From contig JAGBEM010000221.1 of NCBI GenBank assembly GCA_017936985.1, forward strand, positions 1 to 6,338: a stretch of DNA of 6,338 nt, read 5' to 3'. Made by a program: the position numbers and the translations under genes. Source of the stretch: Oscillospiraceae bacterium (GTDB taxonomy: Bacteria > Bacillota_A > Clostridia > Oscillospirales > Oscillospiraceae). Numbering within the stretch: the first letter of the stretch is position 1; every line of letters starts with the position of its first letter. Shown one piece after another: positions 1 to 4,445 of the stretch. The notes below the pieces were generated by a model. It worked only from the letters and a program-made list of their open reading frames with translations, was not told the origin of the DNA and did not search any database.

Positions 1-16
1 CGAATGGGTGGATTTA

Positions 17-90
17 ATTTCATCTGAGGCAACGCCGAAGAATTCATCAGCGTTAGCTGATTTCATCCTTGCGTCAGCAAGGATTTCATT
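17..90. repeat. array of short hairpins joined by ATTTCATC-like linkers
   Basis: Four copies of an 8-nt linker are seen at 17-24 (ATTTCATC), 41-48 (AATTCATC), 60-67 (ATTTCATC) and 83-90 (ATTTCATT), spaced 24, 19 and 23 nt. Each gap is a self-complementary unit. In 24-40, CT and GGC pair with GCC and AG across a possible tandem G.A mismatch, with loop AAC. In 46-61, ATCAGC pairs with GCTGAT around GTTA. In 65-84, ATCCTTGC pairs with GCAAGGAT around GTCA (8 bp, perfect). Stem sequences differ between units while the linker is kept, so the array is a structured repeat rather than a simple tandem repeat. It may continue left of the window. Similar arrays occur in gut Clostridia as far as I recall, but I could not check this. 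The role is unknown; a REP-like intergenic element is one reading. Confidence 0.75.
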
Positions 91-97
91 ATATTAT
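69..97 (+). promoter_or_regulatory. possible promoter of the lipoprotein gene
   Basis: TTGCGT at 69-74 and TATTAT at 92-97 are separated by 17 nt. The -10 matches 5 of 6 consensus bases and the -35 only 3 of 6. The -35 would lie inside the third hairpin of the upstream repeat array. A second option is TTGCTG (99-104) with TCTAAT (121-126), 16 nt apart, which would give a very short leader. The region is AT-rich, so chance matches are likely. Confidence 0.3.
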
Positions 98-151
98 ATT
101 GCTGTAATTCCATCTTATTTTCTAATCACCAGATAGAGGACGGTGACTCAT

Positions 152-643
152 ATGAAAATGACAATCAATATTCTACTCTTACTTTTATTGGGACTTATTC
201 TTACTTCTTGTACGACCATCAAAACAGACTATGTGCTTTCAATGGACGAGTCTCAGATTCAAGCAATCGATATCTACAATATAGATGATGTAAGTAAGTC
301 TTATAGCGAAAGAAATATTCATTGCTTGCGTTCTGAATGCACGCCTACTTATACCCTTACTTCTGAACAGTATACCAGTTTTCTGGACAAACTCACTTCC
401 ATGGAATTTGAAGAGGAAATTGTTCTTATCCCAATTCCAATGGATGGTGGATGTGACTACATGGGGTATATAGTATCCATTGTTTACATTGATGGTAGCT
501 ACGATATTATCGCAGAAGAAGGACAATTTAGTTATTCTTCGGTCAACGGCTACAAATATTCCCATGCTGATTATTCCGGAACTGTATCATGGTCGGACTT
601 CATTAGAGAATACATTGAAATGACCTTACAGCAACCTACCTAA
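152..643 (+). CDS. putative secreted lipoprotein, function unknown
   Basis: A 163-aa protein starting with a type II signal peptide: a short basic N-terminus, a Leu-rich core (residues 5-17) and the lipobox L17-T18-S19-C20, so Cys20 should be lipidated and the protein anchored outside the membrane. The mature part is acidic and aromatic, with Cys58, Cys63 and Cys101 and a C-terminal Trp/Tyr-rich segment; no catalytic motif is recognised. It resembles in layout the small lipoproteins common in Oscillospiraceae (my impression only). An in-frame GTG lies at 143, but GAGGA at 136-140 is only 2 nt from it. ATG 152 has GGTGA at 142-146, 5 nt away, and gives a classical signal peptide, so 152 is preferred. 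A sampled line of this gene (181-240) is 35% GC, against 52% in the next gene (841-900), which hints at a different origin. It ends 24 nt before the HAD gene. Confidence 0.8.
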   Translation: MKMTINILLLLLLGLILTSCTTIKTDYVLSMDESQIQAIDIYNIDDVSKSYSERNIHCLRSECTPTYTLTSEQYTSFLDKLTSMEFEEEIVLIPIPMDGGCDYMGYIVSIVYIDGSYDIIAEEGQFSYSSVNGYKYSHADYSGTVSWSDFIREYIEMTLQQPT

Positions 644-667
644 CGAGCATTATGCAAGGAGACTCTT

Positions 668-1315
668 ATGCCCAAAACTATTCTTTTCGACCTGGATGGC
701 ACACTGACCGATTCCGGCATAGGCATCATCAAATGCGCCAAGCTGACACTGGCACATTACGGTCTGCCGATCCCCGATGATCAGACCATGCGCACATTTG
801 TAGGCCCTCCCCTGCGTCTTTCCTTCCGGAAATTCGGCGTTCCGGATGATAAGATCGCCGAAGCGATCACCATTTACCGAAACCGCTACACTGTGATCGG
901 TATGTTTGAGAACTTCCCCTACCCCGGTATTTCTGAACTTCTTGAGCAACTGAAAGCCCAAGGTCATTGCCTATTTGTCGCCACTTCCAAGCCGGAGCAC
1001 ATGGCTATCACTATTTTGGAGCATTTTGGTCTTGCACAGTATTTTGACCGCATTTGCGGCGCAGCCTCGGATGATACAAGAAGCAAGAAAGAAGAGGTGA
1101 TCGCATACTTGTTGGAAAAGGAAGGAAACGCCGGTGATGCGATCATGGTGGGCGACACGATCTACGATGTAGACGGAGCACAAGCAAATCATATGAAAGC
1201 CATCGGTGTTGCCTGGGGTTATGGGAATGTAGAAGACATGAAGAATGGCGGCGCTGAAATCGCGGATACACCGGAACAACTGTTATCCCTTTTAAATACA
1301 GAAAAAGCGTGCTGA
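668..1315 (+). CDS. HAD-superfamily hydrolase, phosphoglycolate phosphatase/5'-nucleotidase-like
   Basis: A 215-aa protein with all four HAD motifs. Motif I is DLDGT with nucleophile Asp8 and acid/base Asp10. Motif II is Thr106 in VATSK. Motif III is Lys140 or Lys141 in RSKKEEV. Motif IV is GDTIYD with Asp163 and Asp167 for Mg binding. The helical cap lies between motifs I and II, as in subfamily IA, and the tail GAQANHMKAIGVAWGYG is typical of Gph-like enzymes. The family hydrolyses small phosphomonoesters (phosphoglycolate, pyrophosphate, nucleotides) in the cytosol; the actual substrate cannot be told from sequence, so no symbol is given. AAGGAG at 656-661 is 6 nt before the ATG. The gene lies 24 nt behind the lipoprotein gene and may be co-transcribed with it. 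Its stop codon lies inside the stem of the downstream terminator. Confidence 0.93.
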   Translation: MPKTILFDLDGTLTDSGIGIIKCAKLTLAHYGLPIPDDQTMRTFVGPPLRLSFRKFGVPDDKIAEAITIYRNRYTVIGMFENFPYPGISELLEQLKAQGHCLFVATSKPEHMAITILEHFGLAQYFDRICGAASDDTRSKKEEVIAYLLEKEGNAGDAIMVGDTIYDVDGAQANHMKAIGVAWGYGNVEDMKNGGAEIADTPEQLLSLLNTEKAC

Positions 1316-1336
1316 ATTTTCAGCACGCTTTCATTT
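1304..1336. terminator. bidirectional intrinsic terminator between convergent genes
   Basis: An 11-bp perfect stem (1304-1314 with 1321-1331) closes on a 6-nt AATTTT loop, which can pair further. On the + strand a T-rich stretch (CATTTTT) follows; on the - strand the stem is followed by TTTTTC. It can therefore end both the HAD transcript and the convergent membrane-protein transcript. The HAD stop codon TGA (1313-1315) is part of the stem. Confidence 0.9.
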
Positions 1337-1756
1337 TTACGCAGGGAATGTATTCAGCAGCAGGATCACAATGGGAATAACCAAAGAAAACATGCTCACC
1401 AGCCAAGGTGTCAGGATCCGCCGGGAGCAGAACATCAAAAGCAGGCACACCGCTGTGATCACCAACGGGATCAGCACCGCCAATTCCCGGGCCAGCTGGA
1501 TCGCAAAATCACCGGTAGTCTGCAGATCCAGACCAACAACAGCAGGCAGATTCGTCTGGTTATAGATGGCAAGGTAGATCGCTGCCCATACCACAGGTAC
1601 CGCCAGAAAAATCTTGCGCATTTTATAAATATAACTGCCGATGCTGTAAAGGATCTTGCCGACCTCGGTAAAAATCTCCTTCAAAGACTCCAGGACAGGT
1701 GAAGCCTTTTCGCTGAAAGCGCCCCAGACATCGATTACTTTCTCCAGGAAATTCAT
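1337..1756 (-). CDS. small membrane protein with three predicted transmembrane helices, unknown
   Basis: A 139-aa protein not recognised as a named family. The N-terminal 45 or so residues are amphipathic and charged, then three hydrophobic segments follow at about residues 47-65, 92-110 and 115-136, separated by short loops (one with CSRR), and the chain ends shortly after the last segment. It is therefore likely an integral membrane protein. The reading frame is open up to 1816, but ATG 1756 is chosen: GGAG (complement of 1764-1767) lies 7 nt before it, and a good promoter at 1788-1816 would sit inside any longer version. The gene is transcribed alone, divergent from the 49-aa ORF, and ends at a shared bidirectional terminator. 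Confidence 0.8.
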   Translation of the reverse strand: MNFLEKVIDVWGAFSEKASPVLESLKEIFTEVGKILYSIGSYIYKMRKIFLAVPVVWAAIYLAIYNQTNLPAVVGLDLQTTGDFAIQLARELAVLIPLVITAVCLLLMFCSRRILTPWLVSMFSLVIPIVILLLNTFPA

Positions 1757-1787
1757 AAGCCATCTCCGCTCTTTTACTGATAGGACC

Positions 1788-1816
1788 ATCATAGCACACT
1801 TTTCCAAATTACGCAA
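1788..1816 (-). promoter_or_regulatory. sigma-A-like promoter of the three-helix membrane protein gene
   Basis: Read on the - strand, TTGCGT (1811-1816) and TATGAT (1788-1793) are 17 nt apart. The -10 matches 5 of 6 consensus bases and the -35 3 of 6. Transcription would start near 1781, giving a leader of about 25 nt that includes the GGAG ribosome binding site. This supports ATG 1756 as the start. Confidence 0.6.
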
Positions 1817-1825
1817 CTGCGAAGA

Positions 1826-1861
1826 TATTCGAATAAATGTGTGTGATTTCCACTATATAGT
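1826..1861. promoter_or_regulatory. two perfect 10-bp palindromes in a divergent intergenic region
   Basis: TATTCGAATA (1826-1835) and ACTATATAGT (1852-1861) are both perfect inverted repeats, with centres 26 nt apart. They lie between the promoter of the membrane-protein gene (-) and the candidate promoter of the 49-aa ORF (+). They could be operator half-sites for a dimeric regulator, but both are AT-rich and short, so chance is possible. Confidence 0.3.
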
Positions 1862-1869
1862 CCGTTTTA

Positions 1870-1897
1870 TTGTACTTTATGTGTTGTATCCTGTAAT
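1870..1897 (+). promoter_or_regulatory. candidate promoter of the 49-aa small ORF
   Basis: TTGTAC (1870-1875) and TGTAAT (1892-1897) are separated by 16 nt. The -10 matches 5 of 6 consensus bases; the -35 matches only the TTG. A start near 1904 would leave a leader of about 20 nt carrying the AAGGGGG ribosome binding site at 1909-1915. Confidence 0.4.
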
Positions 1898-1923
1898 CAC
1901 AATCAAACAAGGGGGTACAACCA

Positions 1924-2073
1924 ATGAAAAAATCCGTCAACAACGCCCACGCCTGCACCCATCCCAACGCCGCAGACCGCCAGTACCGCATCGACAAAGC
2001 CATCGATACCGCCTTGACCGCAGCAGCCACTGTTGGTCTGACCGTCATGTTGATGTTTCTGATGCTGATTTAA
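1924..2073 (+). CDS. 49-aa small membrane protein, unknown
   Basis: A small ORF starting ATG-AAA-AAA with AAGGGGG (1909-1915) 8 nt upstream, ending in TAA at 2071-2073. The first half is polar and holds Cys11 and His13 in ACTHPNAADRQYRIDKAID; the second half (about residues 29-49) is one hydrophobic helix rich in Met, Leu and Val that runs to the C-terminus. This fits a single-pass, tail-anchored small protein. I recall similar HPNAADRQ..IDKA small proteins in Oscillospiraceae but know no function. It is divergent from the 139-aa membrane-protein gene and convergent with coaX; the TTAA at 2070-2073 supplies both stops. Clean start, ribosome binding site and sensible protein layout support it as real despite its size. 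Confidence 0.72.
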   Translation: MKKSVNNAHACTHPNAADRQYRIDKAIDTALTAAATVGLTVMLMFLMLI

Positions 2074-2840
2074 GGACGCTTATTCTCTCTGTACAGAGCT
2101 GCAAGGCCCTTGATGATCAGATCCTTATCATAGATCATCGGTGTCTTACACATAGGGATCACAAAGCGGGCAATGCCGCCTGTAACGACTACGGTTGTCT
2201 TGCAGCCAAGTTCTTCTTCCATACGTTCCACCAAGCCATCCAGCATACAGGCCGTGCCAAGCATGATACCGCTGCGCATACAGTCGATGGTATTTCTGCC
2301 GATTGCTCGTTTCGGTTGATCCAACTGCAAACCAGGCAGCAGTGCAGTTCGGTCAGTCAGCGCGTCCATCGAGATCTTTACACCGGGGCTGATGCTGCCG
2401 CCGATCAATGCGCCGCTTTCGTCCAGAACCACCATGGTCGTGGCAGTTCCCATATCCACAACGATCATGGGCGCTTTATGCTCCCGAAGAGCAGCCACGC
2501 AGCCAACCACCAGATCTGCGCCGGTCTGTGCCGGGTTTTCGATCTTGATATTCAACCCCGTCTTCAGGCCGGGCCCAACTACCAAACTGACTTTGCCCGT
2601 CAGCTTCATAATGGCTGTCTGGAAAGAATTAAGCACCTGAGGAACAACTGAAGCAATGATAGAACCTTCTACAGCGGCAGGGTCCACCTTCTGTACATCC
2701 AGCAGGATCTTCAAATCCATGCAATATTCGTCCGATGTTTTGGTGGCATCCGTGCGGATCCGGGATTCAAAAATAATGGCATCCTCTTCCACACCACCGA
2801 TGACGATATTGGAATTTCCAATGTCAACCGTTAAGATCAT
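2070..2840 (-). CDS. coaX: type III pantothenate kinase
   Basis: A 256-aa protein that phosphorylates pantothenate with ATP, the first step of coenzyme A synthesis, in the cytosol. The family fold (ASKHA) is shown by DIGNSN at residues 6-11 (first phosphate loop), TGAD at 106-109 with the acidic Asp109 expected as catalytic base, DMGTATT at 129-135 (second phosphate loop), GGSISPG at 147-153, RTALLP at 164-169, GRNT at 181-184, and VVVTGG at 217-222. Length is normal for the family, which is typically a dimer, needs a monovalent cation and is not feedback-inhibited by CoA. The residue after Asp109 is Leu where most CoaX proteins have Arg. The start ATG overlaps the stop of the upstream phosphoesterase gene (ATGA), and GGAGGT (complement of 2847-2852) lies 6 nt before it, so translation is probably coupled. 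No clear terminator follows; transcripts may run antisense into the 49-aa ORF. Confidence 0.95.
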   Translation of the reverse strand: MILTVDIGNSNIVIGGVEEDAIIFESRIRTDATKTSDEYCMDLKILLDVQKVDPAAVEGSIIASVVPQVLNSFQTAIMKLTGKVSLVVGPGLKTGLNIKIENPAQTGADLVVGCVAALREHKAPMIVVDMGTATTMVVLDESGALIGGSISPGVKISMDALTDRTALLPGLQLDQPKRAIGRNTIDCMRSGIMLGTACMLDGLVERMEEELGCKTTVVVTGGIARFVIPMCKTPMIYDKDLIIKGLAALYRENKRP

Positions 2841-3334
2841 TCTGCTACCTCCAGGTCTTCCTGCCGCAATAGCTTGCAGCTTTTGATTTTGTTTCCGTTT
2901 GTTTCAATGACACCCACACTGCCGCCATAGCTGCCGCAGGAGCCGGGATTGAGGATCCACAAGCCATCATCCTCCCTGTGGCAATCCGGGCAGTGTGTAT
3001 GACCGTAGAGCGCCGCCTGGGCAGATTCTGCCCGGGCATCTTTTAACAGCAGCCCCAAGGTCTGCTTCACTCTGTGGTTATGTCCATGGGTCATATAAAG
3101 TTTAACACCGCAGACATGATAGCACAGCATTTCCGGAACGGGGCGGCTCAGTCGATAGCGGTCACAATTTCCCGGTACCATATGGAAGCGGATATGGGGA
3201 TTTTCTTCTTCCATTGCCTGCGCATCATCATAATAATCTCCCAGATGTACCACCGCGTCCGGCTTTACAGCGGCTATGGCACGGCGCATAAAGCTCAGTG
3301 CCGCATGGGAGTCTGACAGTACCAGGATCTTCAT
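2837..3334 (-). CDS. YfcE/MJ0936-type metallophosphoesterase
   Basis: A 165-aa calcineurin-like phosphoesterase of the small bacterial YfcE group, acting on phosphodiester or phosphomonoester bonds with two bound metal ions; the natural substrate is unknown. Metal and catalytic motifs are complete: D8-S-H10, G32-D33, G55-N-C-D58, H83 in THGH, G111-H-T-H114, and the structural NPGSCG at 129-134. Length fits the family. The frame extends to a GTG at 3343, but that codon lies within the ribosome binding site AGGTGA (complement of 3340-3345), which is 5 nt from ATG 3334, so the shorter start is chosen. It is the first gene of a two-gene operon with coaX, overlapping it by 4 nt (ATGA). Confidence 0.93.
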   Translation of the reverse strand: MKILVLSDSHAALSFMRRAIAAVKPDAVVHLGDYYDDAQAMEEENPHIRFHMVPGNCDRYRLSRPVPEMLCYHVCGVKLYMTHGHNHRVKQTLGLLLKDARAESAQAALYGHTHCPDCHREDDGLWILNPGSCGSYGGSVGVIETNGNKIKSCKLLRQEDLEVAE

Positions 3335-3339
3335 ACTTA

Positions 3340-3345
3340 TCACCT
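3340..3345 (-). promoter_or_regulatory. ribosome binding site deciding the phosphoesterase start
   Basis: AGGTGA on the - strand, 5 nt before ATG 3334. It overlaps the alternative GTG codon at 3343-3341, which therefore is unlikely to be the start. Confidence 0.75.
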
Positions 3346-3364
3346 AACCCCACTGATTTTTGTT

Positions 3365-3393
3365 AGTATATCACACTATGCAGGAAATTTCCA
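3365..3393 (-). promoter_or_regulatory. sigma-A-like promoter of the phosphoesterase-coaX operon
   Basis: On the - strand, TGGAAA (3388-3393) and TATACT (3365-3370) are 17 nt apart, matching 4 of 6 and 5 of 6 consensus bases. Transcription would start near 3358, about 24 nt before the start codon. A perfect 10-bp palindrome GGAAATTTCC (3383-3392) overlaps the -35 element and could be an operator, though it may be coincidental. Confidence 0.6.
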
Positions 3394-3402
3394 CAGTCGT
3401 CG

Positions 3403-3432
3403 GTACATTTTTTAAGCGCCTTGCATATATTA
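3403..3432 (+). promoter_or_regulatory. possible sporulation-type (SigE/SigK) promoter of the small-gene cassette
   Basis: CATATATTA at 3424-3432 fits the SigK -10 pattern CATANNNTA fully and the SigE -10 pattern CATACANT with one mismatch. Upstream, GTACATT (3403-3409) ends 14 nt before it and resembles the SigE -35; its AC (3405-3406) is also at a SigK-like distance. A sigma-A reading is weaker: GGTACA (3402-3407), 18 nt, TATATT (3426-3431). The consensus patterns are from Bacillus subtilis. The region is AT-rich, so this is a hypothesis only. Confidence 0.35.
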
Positions 3433-3475
3433 TTTCAGAGAATTTTATCCATATCCCGGACAGGAGGCGCATATT

Positions 3476-3697
3476 ATGGAGCAGCAACCGAACTTTTCTG
3501 CCGAAGATGTGAAGAAGATCGCCCAAAGCAAGGCTGGACAGGATCTTTACGCACTGCTGCAGCAAACCCAATCCCAGCAGCTGAAGGACGCCATGGCACA
3601 GGCAGCCGCCGGAGACATGGAACAAGTTAAAAAGACTGTGTCTGCCATGATGGCATCACCGGAAGCAAAAGCACTTCTGGATCAGCTAAGGAGGTAA
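3476..3697 (+). CDS. small helical protein, first gene of a three-gene cassette, unknown
   Basis: A 73-aa soluble protein with no signal peptide, rich in Gln, Ala, Met and Lys and apparently all helical. It contains SKAGQDLYALLQ (18-29), a middle helix around AQAAAGDMEQVKK (41-53) and a final ASPEAKALLDQLRR (60-73). No catalytic motif is seen and I recognise no named family, although similar proteins exist in gut Clostridia as I remember. A perfect AGGAGG (3462-3467) lies 8 nt before the ATG. The last codons AGG-AGG-TAA form the ribosome binding site of the next gene, so the two are tightly linked. The gene is divergent from the phosphoesterase-coaX operon. Confidence 0.85.
   Translation: MEQQPNFSAEDVKKIAQSKAGQDLYALLQQTQSQQLKDAMAQAAAGDMEQVKKTVSAMMASPEAKALLDQLRR
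3688..3694 (+). promoter_or_regulatory. ribosome binding site embedded in the preceding stop region
   Basis: AAGGAGG overlaps the two terminal Arg codons of the 73-aa gene, and the TAA stop directly follows. It lies 8 nt before the GTG at 3703. It fixes the start of the second cassette gene, which otherwise has no ATG before residue 17. Confidence 0.85.
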
Positions 3698-3702
3698 CCC
3701 AA

Positions 3703-4071
3703 GTGGAGGACTTGGAACAAAAGCTGAATTCCATATTGGGCAACCCGGAAATGATGGCACAAATCATGAACATGGCACAGGCAATGGGTGCAAATCAACC
3801 ACAGGCAGTAGAAAAACCTACGCCGCCAAAACCGTCTCAGCCTTCCCTGCCGGCCATGAGTTTTGATCCCGCTATGATTCAGAAGATCGCCGGCATCGCG
3901 CAACAAGCTGGCATCGACAAAAATCAACAGAGTCTTCTCAGAGCCTTGCGTCCTTACTTAAACGAGCAACGGATCGTCAAACTGGAAAAGGCAATGCGCG
4001 CTGCCAAGATTGCAAGCATCGCCTCTACCGCCTTAGGCGGTGCAGGCTCTCTATTTTTCCCAGGCAGGTGA
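3703..4071 (+). CDS. small helical protein with a duplicated motif, second cassette gene, unknown
   Basis: A 122-aa soluble protein beginning with GTG. It has an internal repeat: residues 14-29 (NPEMMAQIMNMAQAMG) and 55-70 (DPAMIQKIAGIAQQAG) match at 6 of 16 positions with several conservative changes. The repeats are separated by a Pro-rich linker (33-50). A helical region 72-104 follows, with SLLRALRPYLNEQRIVKLEK, and then an Ala/Gly-rich, mildly hydrophobic tail ending LFFPGR. It has no signal peptide, Cys or catalytic motif; a scaffold or interaction role is only a guess. AAGGAGG at 3688-3694 inside the previous gene is the ribosome binding site. The final AGG-TGA of this gene serves as the ribosome binding site of the third gene. 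Confidence 0.85.
   Translation: MEDLEQKLNSILGNPEMMAQIMNMAQAMGANQPQAVEKPTPPKPSQPSLPAMSFDPAMIQKIAGIAQQAGIDKNQQSLLRALRPYLNEQRIVKLEKAMRAAKIASIASTALGGAGSLFFPGR
4066..4071 (+). promoter_or_regulatory. ribosome binding site overlapping the stop codon of the second cassette gene
   Basis: AGGTGA contains the last Arg codon and the TGA stop (4069-4071) of the 122-aa gene and lies 4 nt before ATG 4076. It supports that ATG over the in-frame GTG at 4040. Confidence 0.75.
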
Positions 4072-4075
4072 AACC

Positions 4076-4408
4076 ATGTATAACCGCTATATTCCTCAGC
4101 CGGACGGCAGTTACCGCCGCAATCCGGTACCGTCTGCACCCCAGCAAAGACGACGCGCGCCACAGGCTCCGCCGCCCCCACCCCCACACACAGAGCAGCC
4201 GGACTGCTGCGAAGAGGAGTGTCCCACAGATCTGCACTGTCCTGCAAAAGAGGATCGCAGCGCCGGAGATTTCTTGCGCCGCCTGCTGCCGAAAAACCTG
4301 GACACCGGTGATCTTCTGATCATCGTGCTGCTTCTTTTAATGTCAGCAGATTGCGAGGACGAGAAAAATACCGCATTACTAACACTTGCTTTATATCTAT
4401 TTATGTAA
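4076..4408 (+). CDS. Pro-rich, Cys-containing protein with hydrophobic C-terminus, third cassette gene, unknown
   Basis: A 110-aa protein in three parts. Residues 1-40 are Tyr/Pro/Arg-rich with a run of six Pro (32-37) and no signal peptide. Residues 41-60 are acidic with Cys44, Cys45, Cys49 and Cys55 (CC-x3-C-x5-C), a possible metal or disulfide cluster. The end holds LLPKNLDTGDL (70-80) followed by two short hydrophobic stretches, about 80-90 and 99-110, split by the charged DCEDEKN (92-98). The hydrophobic tail runs to the last residue, so it may form a membrane hairpin or a tail anchor with the N-terminus in the cytosol. I recognise no named family. The start is set by AGGTGA at 4066-4071. 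It ends just before a strong hairpin terminator, so it is the last gene of the cassette. Confidence 0.82.
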   Translation: MYNRYIPQPDGSYRRNPVPSAPQQRRRAPQAPPPPPPHTEQPDCCEEECPTDLHCPAKEDRSAGDFLRRLLPKNLDTGDLLIIVLLLLMSADCEDEKNTALLTLALYLFM

Positions 4409-4409
4409 A

Positions 4410-4445
4410 ATCACGCTGCCGAAAACTGGCAGCGTGATCTTCTTA
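4410..4445. terminator. bidirectional terminator between the cassette and the M23 peptidase gene
   Basis: An 11-bp perfect stem (4410-4420 with 4428-4438) closes on a 7-nt loop. On the - strand it is followed by TTTTA, a fair T-tract for ending the peptidase transcript. On the + strand the tail is weaker (CTTCTTA). It starts 2 nt after the cassette's last stop codon. Confidence 0.82.

Noticed and set aside
17..90. CRISPR array
   Set aside because: The constant element is only 8 nt and the spacers are self-complementary hairpins of 10-18 nt, unlike CRISPR repeats and spacers.
143..151. GTG at 143 as the lipoprotein start
   Set aside because: GAGGA is only 2 nt upstream, while ATG 152 has better spacing and gives a standard lipoprotein signal.
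1757..1816. 20-residue N-terminal extension of the three-helix membrane protein
   Set aside because: It would cover the promoter at 1788-1816, and the best ribosome binding site serves ATG 1756.
2086..2097. CTCTGTACAGAG palindrome as a terminator for the 49-aa ORF
   Set aside because: The stem is short, no T-tract follows, and it lies within the coding end of coaX.
1656..2651. Open frame of 331 codons on the + strand
   Set aside because: It lies antisense to coaX and partly to the membrane-protein gene, has His/Arg/Gln-rich composition without any domain, and no ribosome binding site was seen.
3742..3789. STI1/ubiquilin-like NPxMM motif in the 122-aa protein
   Set aside because: The match is a short Met-rich helix only; such resemblance is expected by chance in Met/Gln-rich helices and lacks the rest of the STI1 domain.
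4040..4075. GTG 4040 as start of the third cassette gene
   Set aside because: It lies inside the preceding gene without a ribosome binding site; AGGTGA at 4066-4071 points to ATG 4076.
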